Positions 1 through 8,652 of a stretch of DNA of 64,000 nucleotides are shown here, in pieces. The notes under the pieces were generated by a model that did no database searches, was not told the DNA's origin, and saw nothing but the letters and a program-made list of their open reading frames with translations. A program made the position numbers and the translations under genes. Origin of the DNA: Sphingomonas sp. IW22 (GTDB lineage Bacteria; Pseudomonadota; Alphaproteobacteria; Sphingomonadales; Sphingomonadaceae); assembly GCF_041321155.1 (NCBI RefSeq), contig NZ_JBGGWB010000009.1, positions 18,387 to 82,386 of the forward strand. The letters are read 5' to 3'. The first letter of the stretch is position 1; each line of letters opens with the position of its first letter.

Positions 1-338
1 GCGCGGGCGCACAAATCCTTGGTAAAGCCCTTGGACCCCTCAAGCTGTGCGGCTGCCTTTGACGGGCCGAATACGGCAATTCCGGCAGCGCGCAGATCGT
101 CGGCCAGCCCTGCAACCAGCGGCGCTTCGGGGCCGACCACGACCAGCTCGACCGCGCGCGCGCGACAGAAATCGACGACGGCGCCGTGGTCCTCGACCTT
201 TAGCGGCACCAGTTCGGCGTGATTGGCGATGCCGGGATTGCCCGGCGCGGCAAACAGCGTATCCAGTCGCGGCGATTGCGCCAGCTTCCATGCGAGCGCA
301 TGTTCACGCCCCCCCGACCCGATCAGCAGGACGTTCAT
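1..338 (-). CDS. purD: Phosphoribosylamine-glycine ligase (GAR synthetase), N-terminal part, cut by window edge
   Basis: Catalyses ATP-dependent joining of glycine to 5-phosphoribosylamine in de novo purine synthesis (cytosol). Reading the minus strand from the ATG whose complement ends at 338 gives [19 protein letters not shown], the family's N-terminal nucleotide-binding signature, followed by APGNPGIA and a [17 protein letters not shown] segment, all standard PurD. The frame stays open to base 1, so only about 112 of roughly 420 residues are seen. It is divergent from xseA and the two start codons overlap in the tetramer CATG (336-339). Identity is secure; the length of the missing part is unknown. 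Confidence 0.93.
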   Translation of the reverse strand, partial: MNVLLIGSGGREHALAWKLAQSPRLDTLFAAPGNPGIANHAELVPLKVEDHGAVVDFCRARAVELVVVGPEAPLVAGLADDLRAAGIAVFGPSKAAAQLEGSKGFTKDLCAR

Positions 339-1725
339 GCCCGATCCCTTTTCCATGCCCGATGACGATAAGCCCGGCCTGTTAGCCGAGGGGCGCCCCG
401 GCGACAACGCCGCACCGATGAGTGTCGGCGAACTGTCCGGCCGCCTTAAGCGGCTGGTCGAGGGGGAGTTCGCGCATGTACGCCTGCGCGGTGAGATTTC
501 GGGCTATAAGCGCGCGTCATCCGGCCATGTCTATCTGTGCCTGAAGGACGAAAGTGCCGTCATCGACGCGGTGATGTGGCGCGGATCGGCGGGTAGCCTG
601 GCCTTTGCCCCCGCAGACGGGATTGAGGTGGTCGCGACGGGGCGGCTGACCACCTATCCGGGCCGGTCGAAATACCAGATCGTTATCGAGCGCATGGAAC
701 TGGCCGGCGAAGGCGCGCTGATGGCGCTGCTGGAGCGTAACAAGGCGCGGTTCGAGGCGGAGGGGTTGTTCGCCAAATCACGCGCGCGTGCCCCGCTGCC
801 GTTCATGCCGCGCGTGATCGGCGTGGTCACGTCGCCCACCGGCGCGGTCATTCGCGACATCCTGCACCGGCTGGGCGAACGCTGCCCCAGCCATGTCATC
901 GTCTGGCCGGTCAAGGTGCAGGGCGACGGCGCGGCGAACGAGGTCGCCGCCGCCGTGCGCGGGTTCGACGCGATGGCGCCGGGGGGGGCGGTCCCGCGCC
1001 CTGACCTGGTCATCGTCGCGCGCGGGGGTGGCTCGATCGAGGATCTGTGGGCATTCAACGAGGAGGCTGTGGTGCGCGCGGTTGCCGCCTGTTCGATCCC
1101 GATCATCTCCGCCGTCGGGCATGAGACGGACACGACCCTGTGCGATTACGCCGCCGATCTGCGCGCGCCCACGCCCACCGCTGCCGCCGAGTTCGCGGTG
1201 CCGGTCCGCGCCGATCTGGCTGAACAGGTCACGATGCTGGGCCTTCGCACCGAACGCTGCGTGCGGCGCTATCATGAGCGCGCCGGGGAGCGGCTGGCGG
1301 CGCTGGCCCGCGTGATGCCACGTCGCGACGCGTTGCTGGGGCCGCAGCGCCAGCGCGCCGACGACGCCGGGGCGCGGCTGGTGCGCGCGCTGGAGCGGCG
1401 GCTGACGGTGGCGCGCGGGCAACTCGACCGGTCGGGCGCGGTGCTGCGTCCCGCCTTGCTCGACCGCCGGATCGAGCGGGCAGGGGCGGCGCTGTCGTCG
1501 GCGGCGCGCGCGCTGGTCGCCAACGATCCCGAAAAGCCGCTGGAGCGCGGCTATGCCTATGTCGAGGCGCGGGTCAGCGGCCGGGTGATCGCCGATGCCC
1601 CGGCTGCCCGCGCTGCCGGGGCGCTGCGCCTGCACTTCAAGGACGGCACGGTGGACGCGCGGGTTGAGCGCGGCGGCGGTCGCGCCTACACTGGCGATGC
1701 ACCCGAACAGCCCAACCTTCTTTGA
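337..1725 (+). CDS. xseA: Exodeoxyribonuclease VII large subunit
   Basis: Large subunit of the ssDNA-specific exonuclease that degrades ssDNA to short oligonucleotides together with XseB. The product (about 462 aa) has an N-terminal OB-fold ([26 protein letters not shown]), then the catalytic domain with [16 protein letters not shown], the hallmark [17 protein letters not shown] and the [23 protein letters not shown] stretch cut here into its known blocks; the C-terminal half is Arg/Ala-rich and coiled-coil like. I chose the ATG at 337 because AGGA lies 5 nt upstream; an in-frame ATG at 355 is also possible and would avoid overlap with purD. Downstream genes follow closely on the same strand. 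xseB is not in view. Confidence 0.95.
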   Translation: MPDPFSMPDDDKPGLLAEGRPGDNAAPMSVGELSGRLKRLVEGEFAHVRLRGEISGYKRASSGHVYLCLKDESAVIDAVMWRGSAGSLAFAPADGIEVVATGRLTTYPGRSKYQIVIERMELAGEGALMALLERNKARFEAEGLFAKSRARAPLPFMPRVIGVVTSPTGAVIRDILHRLGERCPSHVIVWPVKVQGDGAANEVAAAVRGFDAMAPGGAVPRPDLVIVARGGGSIEDLWAFNEEAVVRAVAACSIPIISAVGHETDTTLCDYAADLRAPTPTAAAEFAVPVRADLAEQVTMLGLRTERCVRRYHERAGERLAALARVMPRRDALLGPQRQRADDAGARLVRALERRLTVARGQLDRSGAVLRPALLDRRIERAGAALSSAARALVANDPEKPLERGYAYVEARVSGRVIADAPAARAAGALRLHFKDGTVDARVERGGGRAYTGDAPEQPNLL

Positions 1726-1752
1726 TGAACCCCGTTTCGGGGGGAGAGCCGA

Positions 1753-1959
1753 TTGCCCATGTTGATGTCGAATGCCAACCGCGCCGCCCGCCTGCACTAC
1801 ATGGCTAATGGCTTTCGGCTGCTGTCGCCGGGCGATCATGTGGTCTGCGCGGTTTCGGCTGAGCGGATCCCGCTGGACACGCTGAAATATTGGAGCGTGG
1901 CGCGGCAGGAAGCCTATGCCACCGCAGAGATTGCGACACAGGCCCTGACGCAGGCGTGA
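1753..1959 (+). CDS. DUF2093 domain-containing small protein
   Basis: A 66-68 aa protein of the DUF2093 family, found mainly in alphaproteobacteria and of unknown function. Conserved elements are visible: RLHYMANGFRLLSPGDHVVCAV, then IPLDTLKYWSV and RQEAYA. The spacing of the Cys, Pro and aromatic residues is as in the family; a single Cys argues against a classical zinc site. The likely start is the TTG at 1753, 4 nt after GGAGAG; an ATG at 1759 is the alternative. Its TGA overlaps the GTG start of the next gene (GTGA), so the two are probably translationally coupled. It lies 27 bp after xseA and may share its transcript. Confidence 0.85.
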   Translation: MPMLMSNANRAARLHYMANGFRLLSPGDHVVCAVSAERIPLDTLKYWSVARQEAYATAEIATQALTQA

Positions 1960-2873
1960 TTGCGCGCGCACTGACGCTGGTGTTGCTGGGGGGCTGCGTG
2001 GCGGTGCCCCCCGCGATCGAGCGTGGATCGACCGCCGCCGCGCCGTTGGCCCCGCGACCCGCGCCTGCGCCGGTGCCAAGACCCGCGCCGCCGCCGGTCG
2101 AGCGCGAAGCGATGCGCTTCGCCTTTTCCGGGCCGATGATTCAGGGCGGCGTGGTCAGCGGCACCGCGCCGGCGGGCACCGTGACGCTGACGCTGGATGG
2201 CAAGCCGGTGCCGGTGGCGTCCGATGGCCGTTTCCTTATCGGCTTCGATCGCGACGCGGGGCCTAGCGCGCAACTGGTGGCGACGCGTGATGATGGCGAG
2301 ACGCTGGAACAGCGCCTGACCGTTGCGCCGCGCGCCTGGCGGATCGAGCGGCTGCCAACGCTGGCGCGCGTCTCGCAGCCCAGTGCCGAGTTCCGCCGCC
2401 GCCGCGCGCCCGAACTGGCCCGCATTGTCGCGGCGCGGGCCGAGGATACCGGCGCCGATGGCTGGCGCCAGACGTTCGAATGGCCGACGACCGGGCGCAT
2501 TTCCGGCCTATTCGGGTCGCAGCGCATCTATCGCGGCGAACCCGGCGCCTATCACTCCGGCGTGGATGTCGCGCGCCCGACTGGCACCCCGGTCAAGGCA
2601 CCCGCCGACGGCGTGGTGATCCTTGCCGCCGACAGCCCCTTCACGCTGGAGGGCAATCTGCTGATGCTCGACCACGGCATGGGCCTGAACAGCGCGTTCC
2701 TGCACCTGTCGCGCATCGACGTTGCCGATGGCCAGCGCGTCCGCCGGGGCCAGACCATCGGCGCGGTCGGCGCCACCGGCCGCGCAACGGGGCCGCACCT
2801 GCACTGGGGCATGAAATGGCGCGATGCCCGCATCGACCCGCTGCTCATCGCGGGACCAATGCCGAAGGGTTAG
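1956..2873 (+). CDS. M23-family (LytM-type) peptidase, predicted lipoprotein
   Basis: A predicted cell-wall endopeptidase of family M23, about 305 aa. The GTG at 1956 overlaps the preceding stop. The resulting N-terminus is a signal sequence ending in the lipobox LLGGC (Cys14), followed by a Pro/Ala-rich linker, so the enzyme should be anchored in the envelope. The C-terminal domain carries the two metal-site motifs of active M23 enzymes: YHSGVDVARPTGTPV (HxxxD) and GPHLHWGMKW (HxH). All ligands are present, so it looks catalytic rather than a degenerate EnvC/NlpD-type activator. Immediately upstream is a segment resembling a small beta domain (residues about 65-130). Substrate specificity cannot be told from sequence. 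Confidence 0.9.
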   Translation: MIARALTLVLLGGCVAVPPAIERGSTAAAPLAPRPAPAPVPRPAPPPVEREAMRFAFSGPMIQGGVVSGTAPAGTVTLTLDGKPVPVASDGRFLIGFDRDAGPSAQLVATRDDGETLEQRLTVAPRAWRIERLPTLARVSQPSAEFRRRRAPELARIVAARAEDTGADGWRQTFEWPTTGRISGLFGSQRIYRGEPGAYHSGVDVARPTGTPVKAPADGVVILAADSPFTLEGNLLMLDHGMGLNSAFLHLSRIDVADGQRVRRGQTIGAVGATGRATGPHLHWGMKWRDARIDPLLIAGPMPKG

Positions 2874-3222
2874 GTTGTGATGCCGAGGACCTAACGGCGC
2901 CTGGCGCCCCGCAAGCCGATGTTCATGCGGGCTCGTCGCCTTCCAATAGCGGACGTTCGTTCGCTCCTCTTCGGCCGGAATTGGGACGATAGCAGAATGT
3001 CCGCGTCTGGCGGAGCGAGGCTCTCAAGCGACCTGAAACCAGCGGCAAAAAGTGAGTATTGTTAGGCGTAGGAAAAGAACGATTTAAGGCTGACGGGTAT
3101 TTCGACCCATTCTCTACCCAACTCAGTGTAATCTAAAGCAATGGAAACCTCGAGCTTCTGCAATAGTTTACTGCTGGCGCTCGGCCGCTCGGGCCAGCGG
3201 ATGATGCAGAGGAAATCACGAA
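2874..3222. other. Intergenic region between the M23 gene and the DUF4142 gene
   Basis: 349 bp with no convincing coding frame. It begins with a small inverted repeat, CCCGCA (2908-2913) and TGCGGG (2926-2931), that may end the upstream transcript, although no T-tract follows. The part from about 3050 is visibly more AT-rich than its surroundings and probably holds the promoter of the next gene. GGAAAC at 3143-3148 followed 17 nt later by GTTT loosely resembles the general-stress EcfG promoter pattern (GGAAC with a downstream CGTT), but it is not exact. Confidence 0.5.
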
Positions 3223-3732
3223 ATGATGATCAATGCGAAATGCTATCTCGCGTTGGCTTTGGCGGTTCCCGGCTTAGCGGTCGCCCAAATGACACCCAGC
3301 GCTTCCGCACCCGCGACATCGGCTAACACCTTTGTCGAAAAGGCCGGCGCCAGCGATCTGTACGAAAAGCAATCCAGTCAGCTTGTCCTTGAATCGACGA
3401 AAGACGCAAAGATCAGGCAGTTTGCGAACATGATGCTGAAGGATCACACGAAGAGCACGGCCGACGTAAAGGCTGCGGCGGCTAGTGATCGTGTGACGCT
3501 GCCGGCACCCAAGCTCGAGCCTGCCCAGGCCAAGATGGTTGCAGACCTTCGGACCGCATCCGGCGCGGCTCGTGATCGCATGTATGTTCAACAGCAAAGG
3601 ACCGCGCATCAGCAGGCTTTGGCCCTGCATTCCGGCTTTGCGCGCAGCGGCGACAAACCCGCGTTGAAGCGCGCTGCCGCCACGATCGCGCCGGTCGTCC
3701 AGCATCACATGGAAATGCTGCAATCGATGTGA
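3223..3732 (+). CDS. DUF4142 domain-containing secreted protein
   Basis: A 169-aa protein with a cleavable signal peptide (hydrophobic LALALAVPGLAVAQ, probable cleavage after AVA around residue 21) and a DUF4142 four-helix domain filling the rest. Recognisable family features are the SANTFVEKAGASDLYEKQSS start, the FANMMLKDHTKS helix, and the C-terminal His-rich HHMEMLQ. DUF4142 proteins are periplasmic or secreted, ferritin-like in predicted fold, abundant in sphingomonads, and of undefined function; several are stress-induced. The start ATG at 3223 has AGAGGAA upstream. It is monocistronic, followed by a strong hairpin. Confidence 0.88.
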   Translation: MMINAKCYLALALAVPGLAVAQMTPSASAPATSANTFVEKAGASDLYEKQSSQLVLESTKDAKIRQFANMMLKDHTKSTADVKAAAASDRVTLPAPKLEPAQAKMVADLRTASGAARDRMYVQQQRTAHQQALALHSGFARSGDKPALKRAAATIAPVVQHHMEMLQSM

Positions 3733-3740
3733 AAAAGAGG

Positions 3741-3777
3741 TTCCGGGAACAGGGTGGCAGTCGCCCTGTTCCCGGGA
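3741..3777. terminator. Hairpin terminator between converging genes
   Basis: A 14-bp stem (left arm 3741-3754, right arm 3764-3777, one G-T pair) with a 9-nt loop starts 9 bp after the DUF4142 stop. No T-run follows on either strand, so it may act as a bidirectional block or RNA-stabilising element rather than a classical intrinsic terminator. Confidence 0.7.
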
Positions 3778-3910
3778 TCATGTCCAAACTGTCGAGATCA
3801 AGTCGAACGTGAGGCTGTGCTGGATCAGGCCACGAGCTTGGATGCTAGACTGATCGTCGACCTCGTCCGCTTTCCACTCATCACGGCTGTCGGTTTACAA
3901 CGCTACGGCC

Positions 3911-4540
3911 TCAGCCGGCCGCACCCCGTCGTGCTTCCACCAGCGCAATCGCCTTTTGCACTGCCGCTTCGATCGACAGGAAGCTGGTGTCGAGCAACGC
4001 CGCGTCGGCGGCCTGACGCAGGGGGGCTTCGCTGCGGCGGCTGTCACGGTCATCGCGGGCGCGGATGTCCGCCAATACCCGGTCGAAGGTCGTCTCGACG
4101 CCGTGCCGCTGCAGTTCGTCATAGCGGCGGCGGGCGCGGATCATCGGCGTCGCCTTCACGAACAATTTGACCTCGGCATCGGGTGTGATGACCGTGCCGA
4201 TGTCGCGTCCGTCCAGCACCGCGCCGCCCGGCTGCTGGGCAAAACGCTTCTGCCGCTGGAGCAGGGCCGCGCGCACCAGCGGATGGGCGGATACGACCGA
4301 TGCGGTCCTGCCGACATGATCGGTGCGAAGCTCCGCTGATTCGAGCAGTGATTCGTCGAAATCACACATCGCCACGACATCGGCTTCGCGTGTGGGGTCC
4401 AGTTCCTCCGCCAGTACGCGCGCTGCGACCGCACGGTACAGCAGGCCCGTGTCCAGATGCGGCAGCCCGTAGTGGCGCGCCAGCGCACGTGCGATGGTGC
4501 CCTTGCCCGATGCGGCGGGACCGTCGACCGCGATGATCAC
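3911..4540 (-). CDS. cmk: Cytidylate kinase
   Basis: Phosphorylates CMP and dCMP with ATP in pyrimidine nucleotide salvage and supply. The 209-aa product starts with the P-loop [10 protein letters not shown] (residues 6-15) and has [15 protein letters not shown], the NMP-binding [20 protein letters not shown] block and the lid segment [15 protein letters not shown], all in family order and at normal length. The start is GTG at 4540 (MIIAVDG), overlapping the aroA stop as GTGA. The gene is thus the second of an aroA-cmk pair, an arrangement common in alphaproteobacteria, where rpsA often follows. Here no rpsA follows; the DUF4142 gene converges instead. Confidence 0.94.
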   Translation of the reverse strand: MIIAVDGPAASGKGTIARALARHYGLPHLDTGLLYRAVAARVLAEELDPTREADVVAMCDFDESLLESAELRTDHVGRTASVVSAHPLVRAALLQRQKRFAQQPGGAVLDGRDIGTVITPDAEVKLFVKATPMIRARRRYDELQRHGVETTFDRVLADIRARDDRDSRRSEAPLRQAADAALLDTSFLSIEAAVQKAIALVEARRGAAG

Positions 4541-5880
4541 GCGTCGATCCAGTCGGGTGCGGCACCCAGCCGGGCGGCCGTGGTGACGAAATCGGGATAG
4601 CTGGTGGCGATGGGTGCGGCATCGTCGATTACGACCGGGCGCTTCGAATGCATGCCCGCCACCGCCATGCTCATGGCGATGCGGTGATCGAGCAGCGATG
4701 CGACGCGCCCATCGCCGGTGCCTGCCAGCGGCTCCCCATCGCGTCCGTCGATCGACAGGCCGTCCTCATGCTCCTCGACCGAAACGCCCGCCAGCGTCAG
4801 CGCGGCGGCCATGGCGGCGATGCGATCGGATTCCTTGACGCGCAGCTCATGCGCCCCGCGCGCGACCGTGCGGCCACGGGCGAACGCAGCGGCGACGAAC
4901 AGCACTGGATATTCGTCGATCATGCTAGGGGCCAGATCGGCGGGCACCTCGATCGCCGACAGCGGCGCATGGCGCACGCGCAGGTCCGCCACGGTTTCCC
5001 CGCCCACATCGCGCTCGTCCAGCGCCTCGATCGACGCGCCCATCATGCGAAGCGCGGTCATCAGGCCGGTGCGCGTCGGGTTCATCAACACGTTGCGGAT
5101 CAGCACGTCGGATCCCGGCACGATCGACGCCGCAACCATCCAGAACCCGGCGGAGGAGGGGTCGCCCGGCACGTCGATATCCTGTGGCCGGAGTTCCGCC
5201 TCACCGCGGATCGAGATGACCTCGCCCTCCACCGTCAGTTCGGCGCCAAAGCCGCGCAGCATCCGCTCGCTATGGTCGCGGGTGGGAACGGGTTCGATGA
5301 CGCGGGTGATGCCGGGCGTGTTCAGCCCCGCCAGCAGTACTGCCGACTTCACCTGTGCCGACGCGACGGGCAGCCGGTACTCGATCGGCACGGCCGGGCA
5401 CAGGCCCTGCATCGTCAGCGGCAGGCGGTCGCCGGGGCTGGCGGTAAAGCTCGCCCCCATGCGCGACAGCGGTTCGGTAACGCGGCCCATGGGACGGCGC
5501 GACAGGCTGGCATCGCCGGTGAAGGTGGCGGTGATCGCATGGCTGGCGACCAGTCCCATCAGCAACCGGGTCGAGGTGCCCGAATTGCCCATTTCCAGCG
5601 CGGTGCCGGGTTGCAGCAGCCCGCCGACGCCCACGCCGGCAACGCGCCACTCGCCGTCCGCACGGCGTTCGATCTGTGCCCCCATCGCCCGCATCGCGGC
5701 GGCGGTGGCCAGCACGTCTTCGCCCTCCAGCAGACCGCGGATACGGCTTTCGCCGACGGCAAGCCCTGCGAACATCAAAGATCGGTGGCTGATCGATTTA
5801 TCGCCGGGCACGGTCACTTCGCCGGTCAGTGGTCCGGCGGCGGCGATCGACAGCGGGCGGGGCGTTGCGTTGGCGTGCAT
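4537..5880 (-). CDS. aroA: 3-phosphoshikimate 1-carboxyvinyltransferase (EPSP synthase, class II-like)
   Basis: Transfers enolpyruvate from PEP to shikimate-3-phosphate in aromatic amino acid synthesis. The 447-aa product begins [10 protein letters not shown] (ATG complement at 5880) and shows [10 protein letters not shown] (Lys28), [10 protein letters not shown], the loop [17 protein letters not shown] and LRVKESDRI, the last near the C-terminal third. [18 protein letters not shown] and RDHxE match the CP4-like class II enzymes. At the position where CP4 carries the Ala linked to glyphosate tolerance (NAATG) this protein has Gly (NSGTS), which would usually mean sensitivity; that is inference. 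It is upstream of and overlaps cmk. An in-frame extension to 5982 exists but does not match the family. Confidence 0.95.
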   Translation of the reverse strand: MHANATPRPLSIAAAGPLTGEVTVPGDKSISHRSLMFAGLAVGESRIRGLLEGEDVLATAAAMRAMGAQIERRADGEWRVAGVGVGGLLQPGTALEMGNSGTSTRLLMGLVASHAITATFTGDASLSRRPMGRVTEPLSRMGASFTASPGDRLPLTMQGLCPAVPIEYRLPVASAQVKSAVLLAGLNTPGITRVIEPVPTRDHSERMLRGFGAELTVEGEVISIRGEAELRPQDIDVPGDPSSAGFWMVAASIVPGSDVLIRNVLMNPTRTGLMTALRMMGASIEALDERDVGGETVADLRVRHAPLSAIEVPADLAPSMIDEYPVLFVAAAFARGRTVARGAHELRVKESDRIAAMAAALTLAGVSVEEHEDGLSIDGRDGEPLAGTGDGRVASLLDHRIAMSMAVAGMHSKRPVVIDDAAPIATSYPDFVTTAARLGAAPDWIDA

Positions 5881-5987
5881 GGGCGCGGGCTTTTGACAGG
5901 GGGCTTGCACTATGGCAAGGCGCCCGCCAATTCGTTGGCCCTGATAAGGCCCGAAATCCTCATCCCATCCGAAAGGCGACACGCGGC

Positions 5988-6308
5988 ATGGTCAAGCCGG
6001 AATGGGGCACGAAGCGCTCGTGCCCGAAATGCGGAACCCGCTTCTACGACCTTCAGAAGGACGAACCCGTCACCTGCATCAACTGCGGTTATGCATGGGA
6101 GCCGGAACCGATCCTCAAGTCCAAGCAGCCGTTGCCGTTCGAAGCGGCAAAGGCGGAGCCGACGAAGGACAAGGAAGCCGATTCGGATCTGGGTGACGAT
6201 CTGGACATCGACACCGAGGACGATGACACCCCCGCCGACGACGATGTCGATCTGGGCGGCGACGACGATCTGGGCGTCAAGACCGCCGACGAGGACGACG
6301 AGAATTGA
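5988..6308 (+). CDS. TIGR02300-family protein (zinc-ribbon plus FYDLN-type acidic tail)
   Basis: A 106-aa protein. The N-terminus MVKPEWGTKRSCPKCGTRFYDL followed by CINCGYAWEPEP holds two CxxC pairs, so a zinc ribbon is likely; the rest is a highly acidic tail, dominated by Asp, typical of the TIGR02300 FYDLN-acid family found almost only in alphaproteobacteria. Its role is not established. The start at 5988 is divergent from aroA with about 107 bp between them, which must hold both promoters. It is followed by a strong intrinsic terminator. Confidence 0.9.
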   Translation: MVKPEWGTKRSCPKCGTRFYDLQKDEPVTCINCGYAWEPEPILKSKQPLPFEAAKAEPTKDKEADSDLGDDLDIDTEDDDTPADDDVDLGGDDDLGVKTADEDDEN

Positions 6309-6335
6309 TGCGGTCGCGGCCCGGCGACGTTGCCG

Positions 6336-6369
6336 GGCCGCACCCTTTTACGGGTAGCGGCCTTTTTTT
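6336..6369 (+). terminator. Intrinsic terminator after the TIGR02300 gene
   Basis: The stem GGCCGC-ACCC (6336-6345) pairs with GGGT-A-GCGGCC (6352-6362), with one bulged A and the loop TTTTAC, and is followed directly by seven Ts (6363-6369). It is a textbook Rho-independent terminator for the plus strand, and it isolates the tRNA gene downstream. Confidence 0.88.
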
Positions 6370-6427
6370 GAAAAGGTCGCTTGCCAAAGTCAAAAGGCCC
6401 CTTTAAGGGCCGCCTTCCCGGAACGAT

Positions 6428-6503
6428 GGGGCCGTAGCTCAGCTGGGAGAGCGTCGCAATGGCATTGCGAAGGTCAGGGGTTCGATCCCCCTCGGCTCCA
6501 CCA
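6428..6503 (+). tRNA. tRNA-Ala(GGC), CCA encoded; integration target
   Basis: 76-nt cloverleaf. The acceptor stem GGGGCCG/CGGCTCC has the G3-U70 pair that identifies tRNA-Ala. The D arm contains TAGCTCAGCTGGGAGAGC. The anticodon arm is TCGCA-ATGGCAT-TGCGA with GGC at 6461-6463. The T arm is GGGGTTCGATCCCC, followed by A73 and an encoded CCA (6501-6503). The gene is complete, although a mobile element is inserted exactly at its 3' end, because the element supplies or preserves the same 3' bases. Confidence 0.97.
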
Positions 6504-6504
6504 T
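6487..6504 (+). repeat. attL: 18-bp direct repeat at the tRNA 3' end
   Basis: CCCCCTCGGCTCCACCAT, the last 17 bases of tRNA-Ala plus one. It is repeated identically in the same orientation at 16352-16369, with the flanking bases different on both sides. This is the expected core of a tyrosine-integrase attachment site, and the integrase gene starts within 100 bp of it. Confidence 0.93.
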
Positions 6505-6593
6505 TCCACCCGAGATTGGCCAAATAGCGTCAAATCTCTGATGGGACCGCATTTTTCCAGCTCGCTGTGACGCAAAGGTGTTACACAACGGGC

Positions 6594-8381
6594 GTGGAAG
6601 AGTTGCCGAAACCTCAAGGTCTGATGAAGCGCAGTGGCAGTAGCTACTGGCATTTCCGCCAGAGGCGGCCCTCGCACATGATGCGTCCCGGCCTCCGGAC
6701 CCATGAGATTGTGTCGCTTGGGACTGCGGACTATCGGTTGGCGCTGGCGAAGCTACCAGAGGCACGCGAGATCATCGCTGCTCGGTTCCGCGACGCGATT
6801 ATTCCGGCTTCAAGCGGGATTGTTTCCTCGACGCACAGGCGCAAACGTCCGGACGCTCCACACCTTCCTTTGCTCACGATTGATGACGCAGGGCGCATCG
6901 CGCGAGCATATTTCCAGCGCGAGCTGGTTGAGCTCGATATAGCTCCACTGTTTGCCCAATCGTTCGACCAACATGAGGCTGCTCGCCTCCGGGAAGAGCT
7001 GGCGCATCGCATTGGTGAGTTAGCCTTTCTGCCTGCCGATGGAGATGTGGAGCATCCGGCTCTAGCTGTGGAGATTGCGCTTCTGACGGAGGAAGGCCGT
7101 CGTTCTCCCTATGACAGTCGCGCCAGCCTTCTGCTTAGGGAGTATCTGCGTCGAGCCATGCTCCAGATCGGCAAGATTGAGCAGGCGCGCTTCGACGGAG
7201 TTTTTTCCGATCAAATCGACGATGTGCTGTTCCAGTTAACGTATACAACGACAGCCATCGGTAGCCCCTCAGTCGCTTTGGGTAGTGATACCGGCGTGAC
7301 TGTGGGGGAGGCGGGGGAACAGTTCCTTGCCGAGCTTCTCCAGCGGTCTCGTGCAGAAAAGACCCAAGATCGATACCGGCGAGAGGTCGCGCATATTGTG
7401 GCCTTCTTTGATCCTCAGACTGCCATGAGATCAGTCCGGCGACAGCAATGCGTCGATCTTCGGGACACGTTCGCCTTGTTGCCGCCGAACTTCGGCAAAT
7501 CCCTCGTCGAGGGTTCGACTATTCGCGAACTTGCGGCGGGGCGCGAGGCTTCCGATCCAGTCCTCCAGTGGGAGACGCACGAGAAATATCTTGCGATGCT
7601 ACGGCGGTTCGTCGCTTGGGCGGCCAAGCAGGATTACATCGAAAAGGACTACGCGGACGACTTGAAGCCCTTGGCAGCGAAGCCTGATGGCTCGATGGCT
7701 AAGCTCCCGTTCGAGACCAGTGAGCTGCGTCGCATTTTGACGCGACCGATCTACACCGGCTGCCGTGATGACCAGAACGGCTTTGCCCGTCCGGGGCCGA
7801 ACATCGTGCGTCGAAGCCGGTATTGGGCGCCGCTCATCTCACTGTTTGGTGGCTTGCGGGCGGGAGAGATATTGCAGCTCACGCCGGGGCATTTCCGGGT
7901 GTCAGAAGCCGGAACTCACTTCATGGTGCTGACGCCCGACATGAAGCTAAAGAATGAGAACGCACAGCGGGAGGTGCCTGTGCATCCGGTGCTTCAGCAG
8001 ATTGGTTTTCTGTCGTGGATCGAGAGGCGGCGCGTTGACCCTTCCGCATTGCTGTTCCCGGAAGTGCCTCGGGACAAGTACGACGCGGAGAGCCCTGTAT
8101 TCTCGAAGCGGTTCAAAAGCGATTTGAAGCACTTCGAGCTTGGGGACCGTCGCTCCAAACTGACATTTCATTCGTTGCGCCATACCTTCAAGGCTGCGCT
8201 TGACGAGGCTGATGTAACCGAGCAGCACAAGGACGAGCTTTGTGGCTGGGCGCGTTCGAAGAAAATCGGTCGTCGCTACGGGACAGGACTGAGTGCGGAC
8301 GTGCTGCGGCCATACCTCGAACGAGTTGCCTATTCGGTCGAGCTCGGACACCTCTTCGGCCACTCGCGGTTAGCGGATTGA
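6594..8381 (+). CDS. Tyrosine recombinase / phage-type integrase of the island
   Basis: Site-specific recombinase expected to integrate and excise the island at tRNA-Ala. The product is about 595 aa. The N-terminal part (LMKRSGSSYWHFRQRRP) is the arm-binding type region, a long helical middle follows, then a SAM-like core-binding segment and the C-terminal catalytic domain. Catalytic residues are visible: Arg in GGLRAGEILQL, His-x-x-Arg in FHSLRHTFKAAL, and a probable Tyr nucleophile in GRRYGTGL; LSADVLRPYLERVAY follows, as in long sphingomonad integrases. Possible starts are GTG 6567, GTG 6594 and ATG 6624 (AAGG 4 nt upstream); I list 6594 but cannot decide. It lies next to attL and reads away from the tRNA. 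Confidence 0.92.
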   Translation: MEELPKPQGLMKRSGSSYWHFRQRRPSHMMRPGLRTHEIVSLGTADYRLALAKLPEAREIIAARFRDAIIPASSGIVSSTHRRKRPDAPHLPLLTIDDAGRIARAYFQRELVELDIAPLFAQSFDQHEAARLREELAHRIGELAFLPADGDVEHPALAVEIALLTEEGRRSPYDSRASLLLREYLRRAMLQIGKIEQARFDGVFSDQIDDVLFQLTYTTTAIGSPSVALGSDTGVTVGEAGEQFLAELLQRSRAEKTQDRYRREVAHIVAFFDPQTAMRSVRRQQCVDLRDTFALLPPNFGKSLVEGSTIRELAAGREASDPVLQWETHEKYLAMLRRFVAWAAKQDYIEKDYADDLKPLAAKPDGSMAKLPFETSELRRILTRPIYTGCRDDQNGFARPGPNIVRRSRYWAPLISLFGGLRAGEILQLTPGHFRVSEAGTHFMVLTPDMKLKNENAQREVPVHPVLQQIGFLSWIERRRVDPSALLFPEVPRDKYDAESPVFSKRFKSDLKHFELGDRRSKLTFHSLRHTFKAALDEADVTEQHKDELCGWARSKKIGRRYGTGLSADVLRPYLERVAYSVELGHLFGHSRLAD

Positions 8382-8389
8382 TAAGCTGG

Positions 8390-8411
8390 CGCTGTGCAAC
8401 GCGTTGCAGCG
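8390..8411 (+). terminator. Inverted repeat after the integrase
   Basis: CGCTG-T-GCAAC (left arm) and GTTGCAGCG (right arm) around a central GC form a hairpin with one bulged T, 9 bp after the integrase stop. There is no T-run. It may separate integrase transcription from the reverse transcriptase operon. Confidence 0.5.
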
Positions 8412-8652
8412 TTGAGATGGCGCTGACCTTCAGCCGGCCTTGATCTATGCGACGGGCGTCTGATGCGGCATCAGCGGGCGGCTGGCACCGGCCTCACGCC
8501 GCTCGCTCTGTGGCGCGACGATCCGGCGATTTGCTTAATCGCAATACAACATCAGCACTCGCGTTAGCGAAAAATCCGCCTGTCGGCTTTCAGTTGAAAC
8601 GCGGCTGTGTTTTATACCGCGCAGGAGGGCTACGATCTCTCGGGGGGAATGA
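8412..8652 (+). promoter_or_regulatory. Leader region of the reverse transcriptase operon
   Basis: A 241-bp non-coding stretch that must hold the operon promoter. It contains GCGATT (8526-8531)/AATCGC (8537-8542) around a 5-nt loop and TCGC/GCGA (8559-8570), and turns more AT-rich towards drt3a. A G-rich Shine-Dalgarno (GGGGGGAA, 8642-8649) precedes the ATG at 8653. It is a second, weaker place for a structured RNA linked to the system, but unlike the downstream gap it contains no ACACAC. Confidence 0.45.

Noticed and set aside
4648..6357. Long plus-strand frame (569 aa) antisense to aroA
   Set aside because: It lies opposite a well-supported aroA gene, is His/Arg/Gln-rich and has no family motifs; a shadow of high-GC codon bias.
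6428..6503. tRNA gene damaged by integration
   Set aside because: The cloverleaf and the encoded CCA are complete; the element replaced or kept the same 3' bases.
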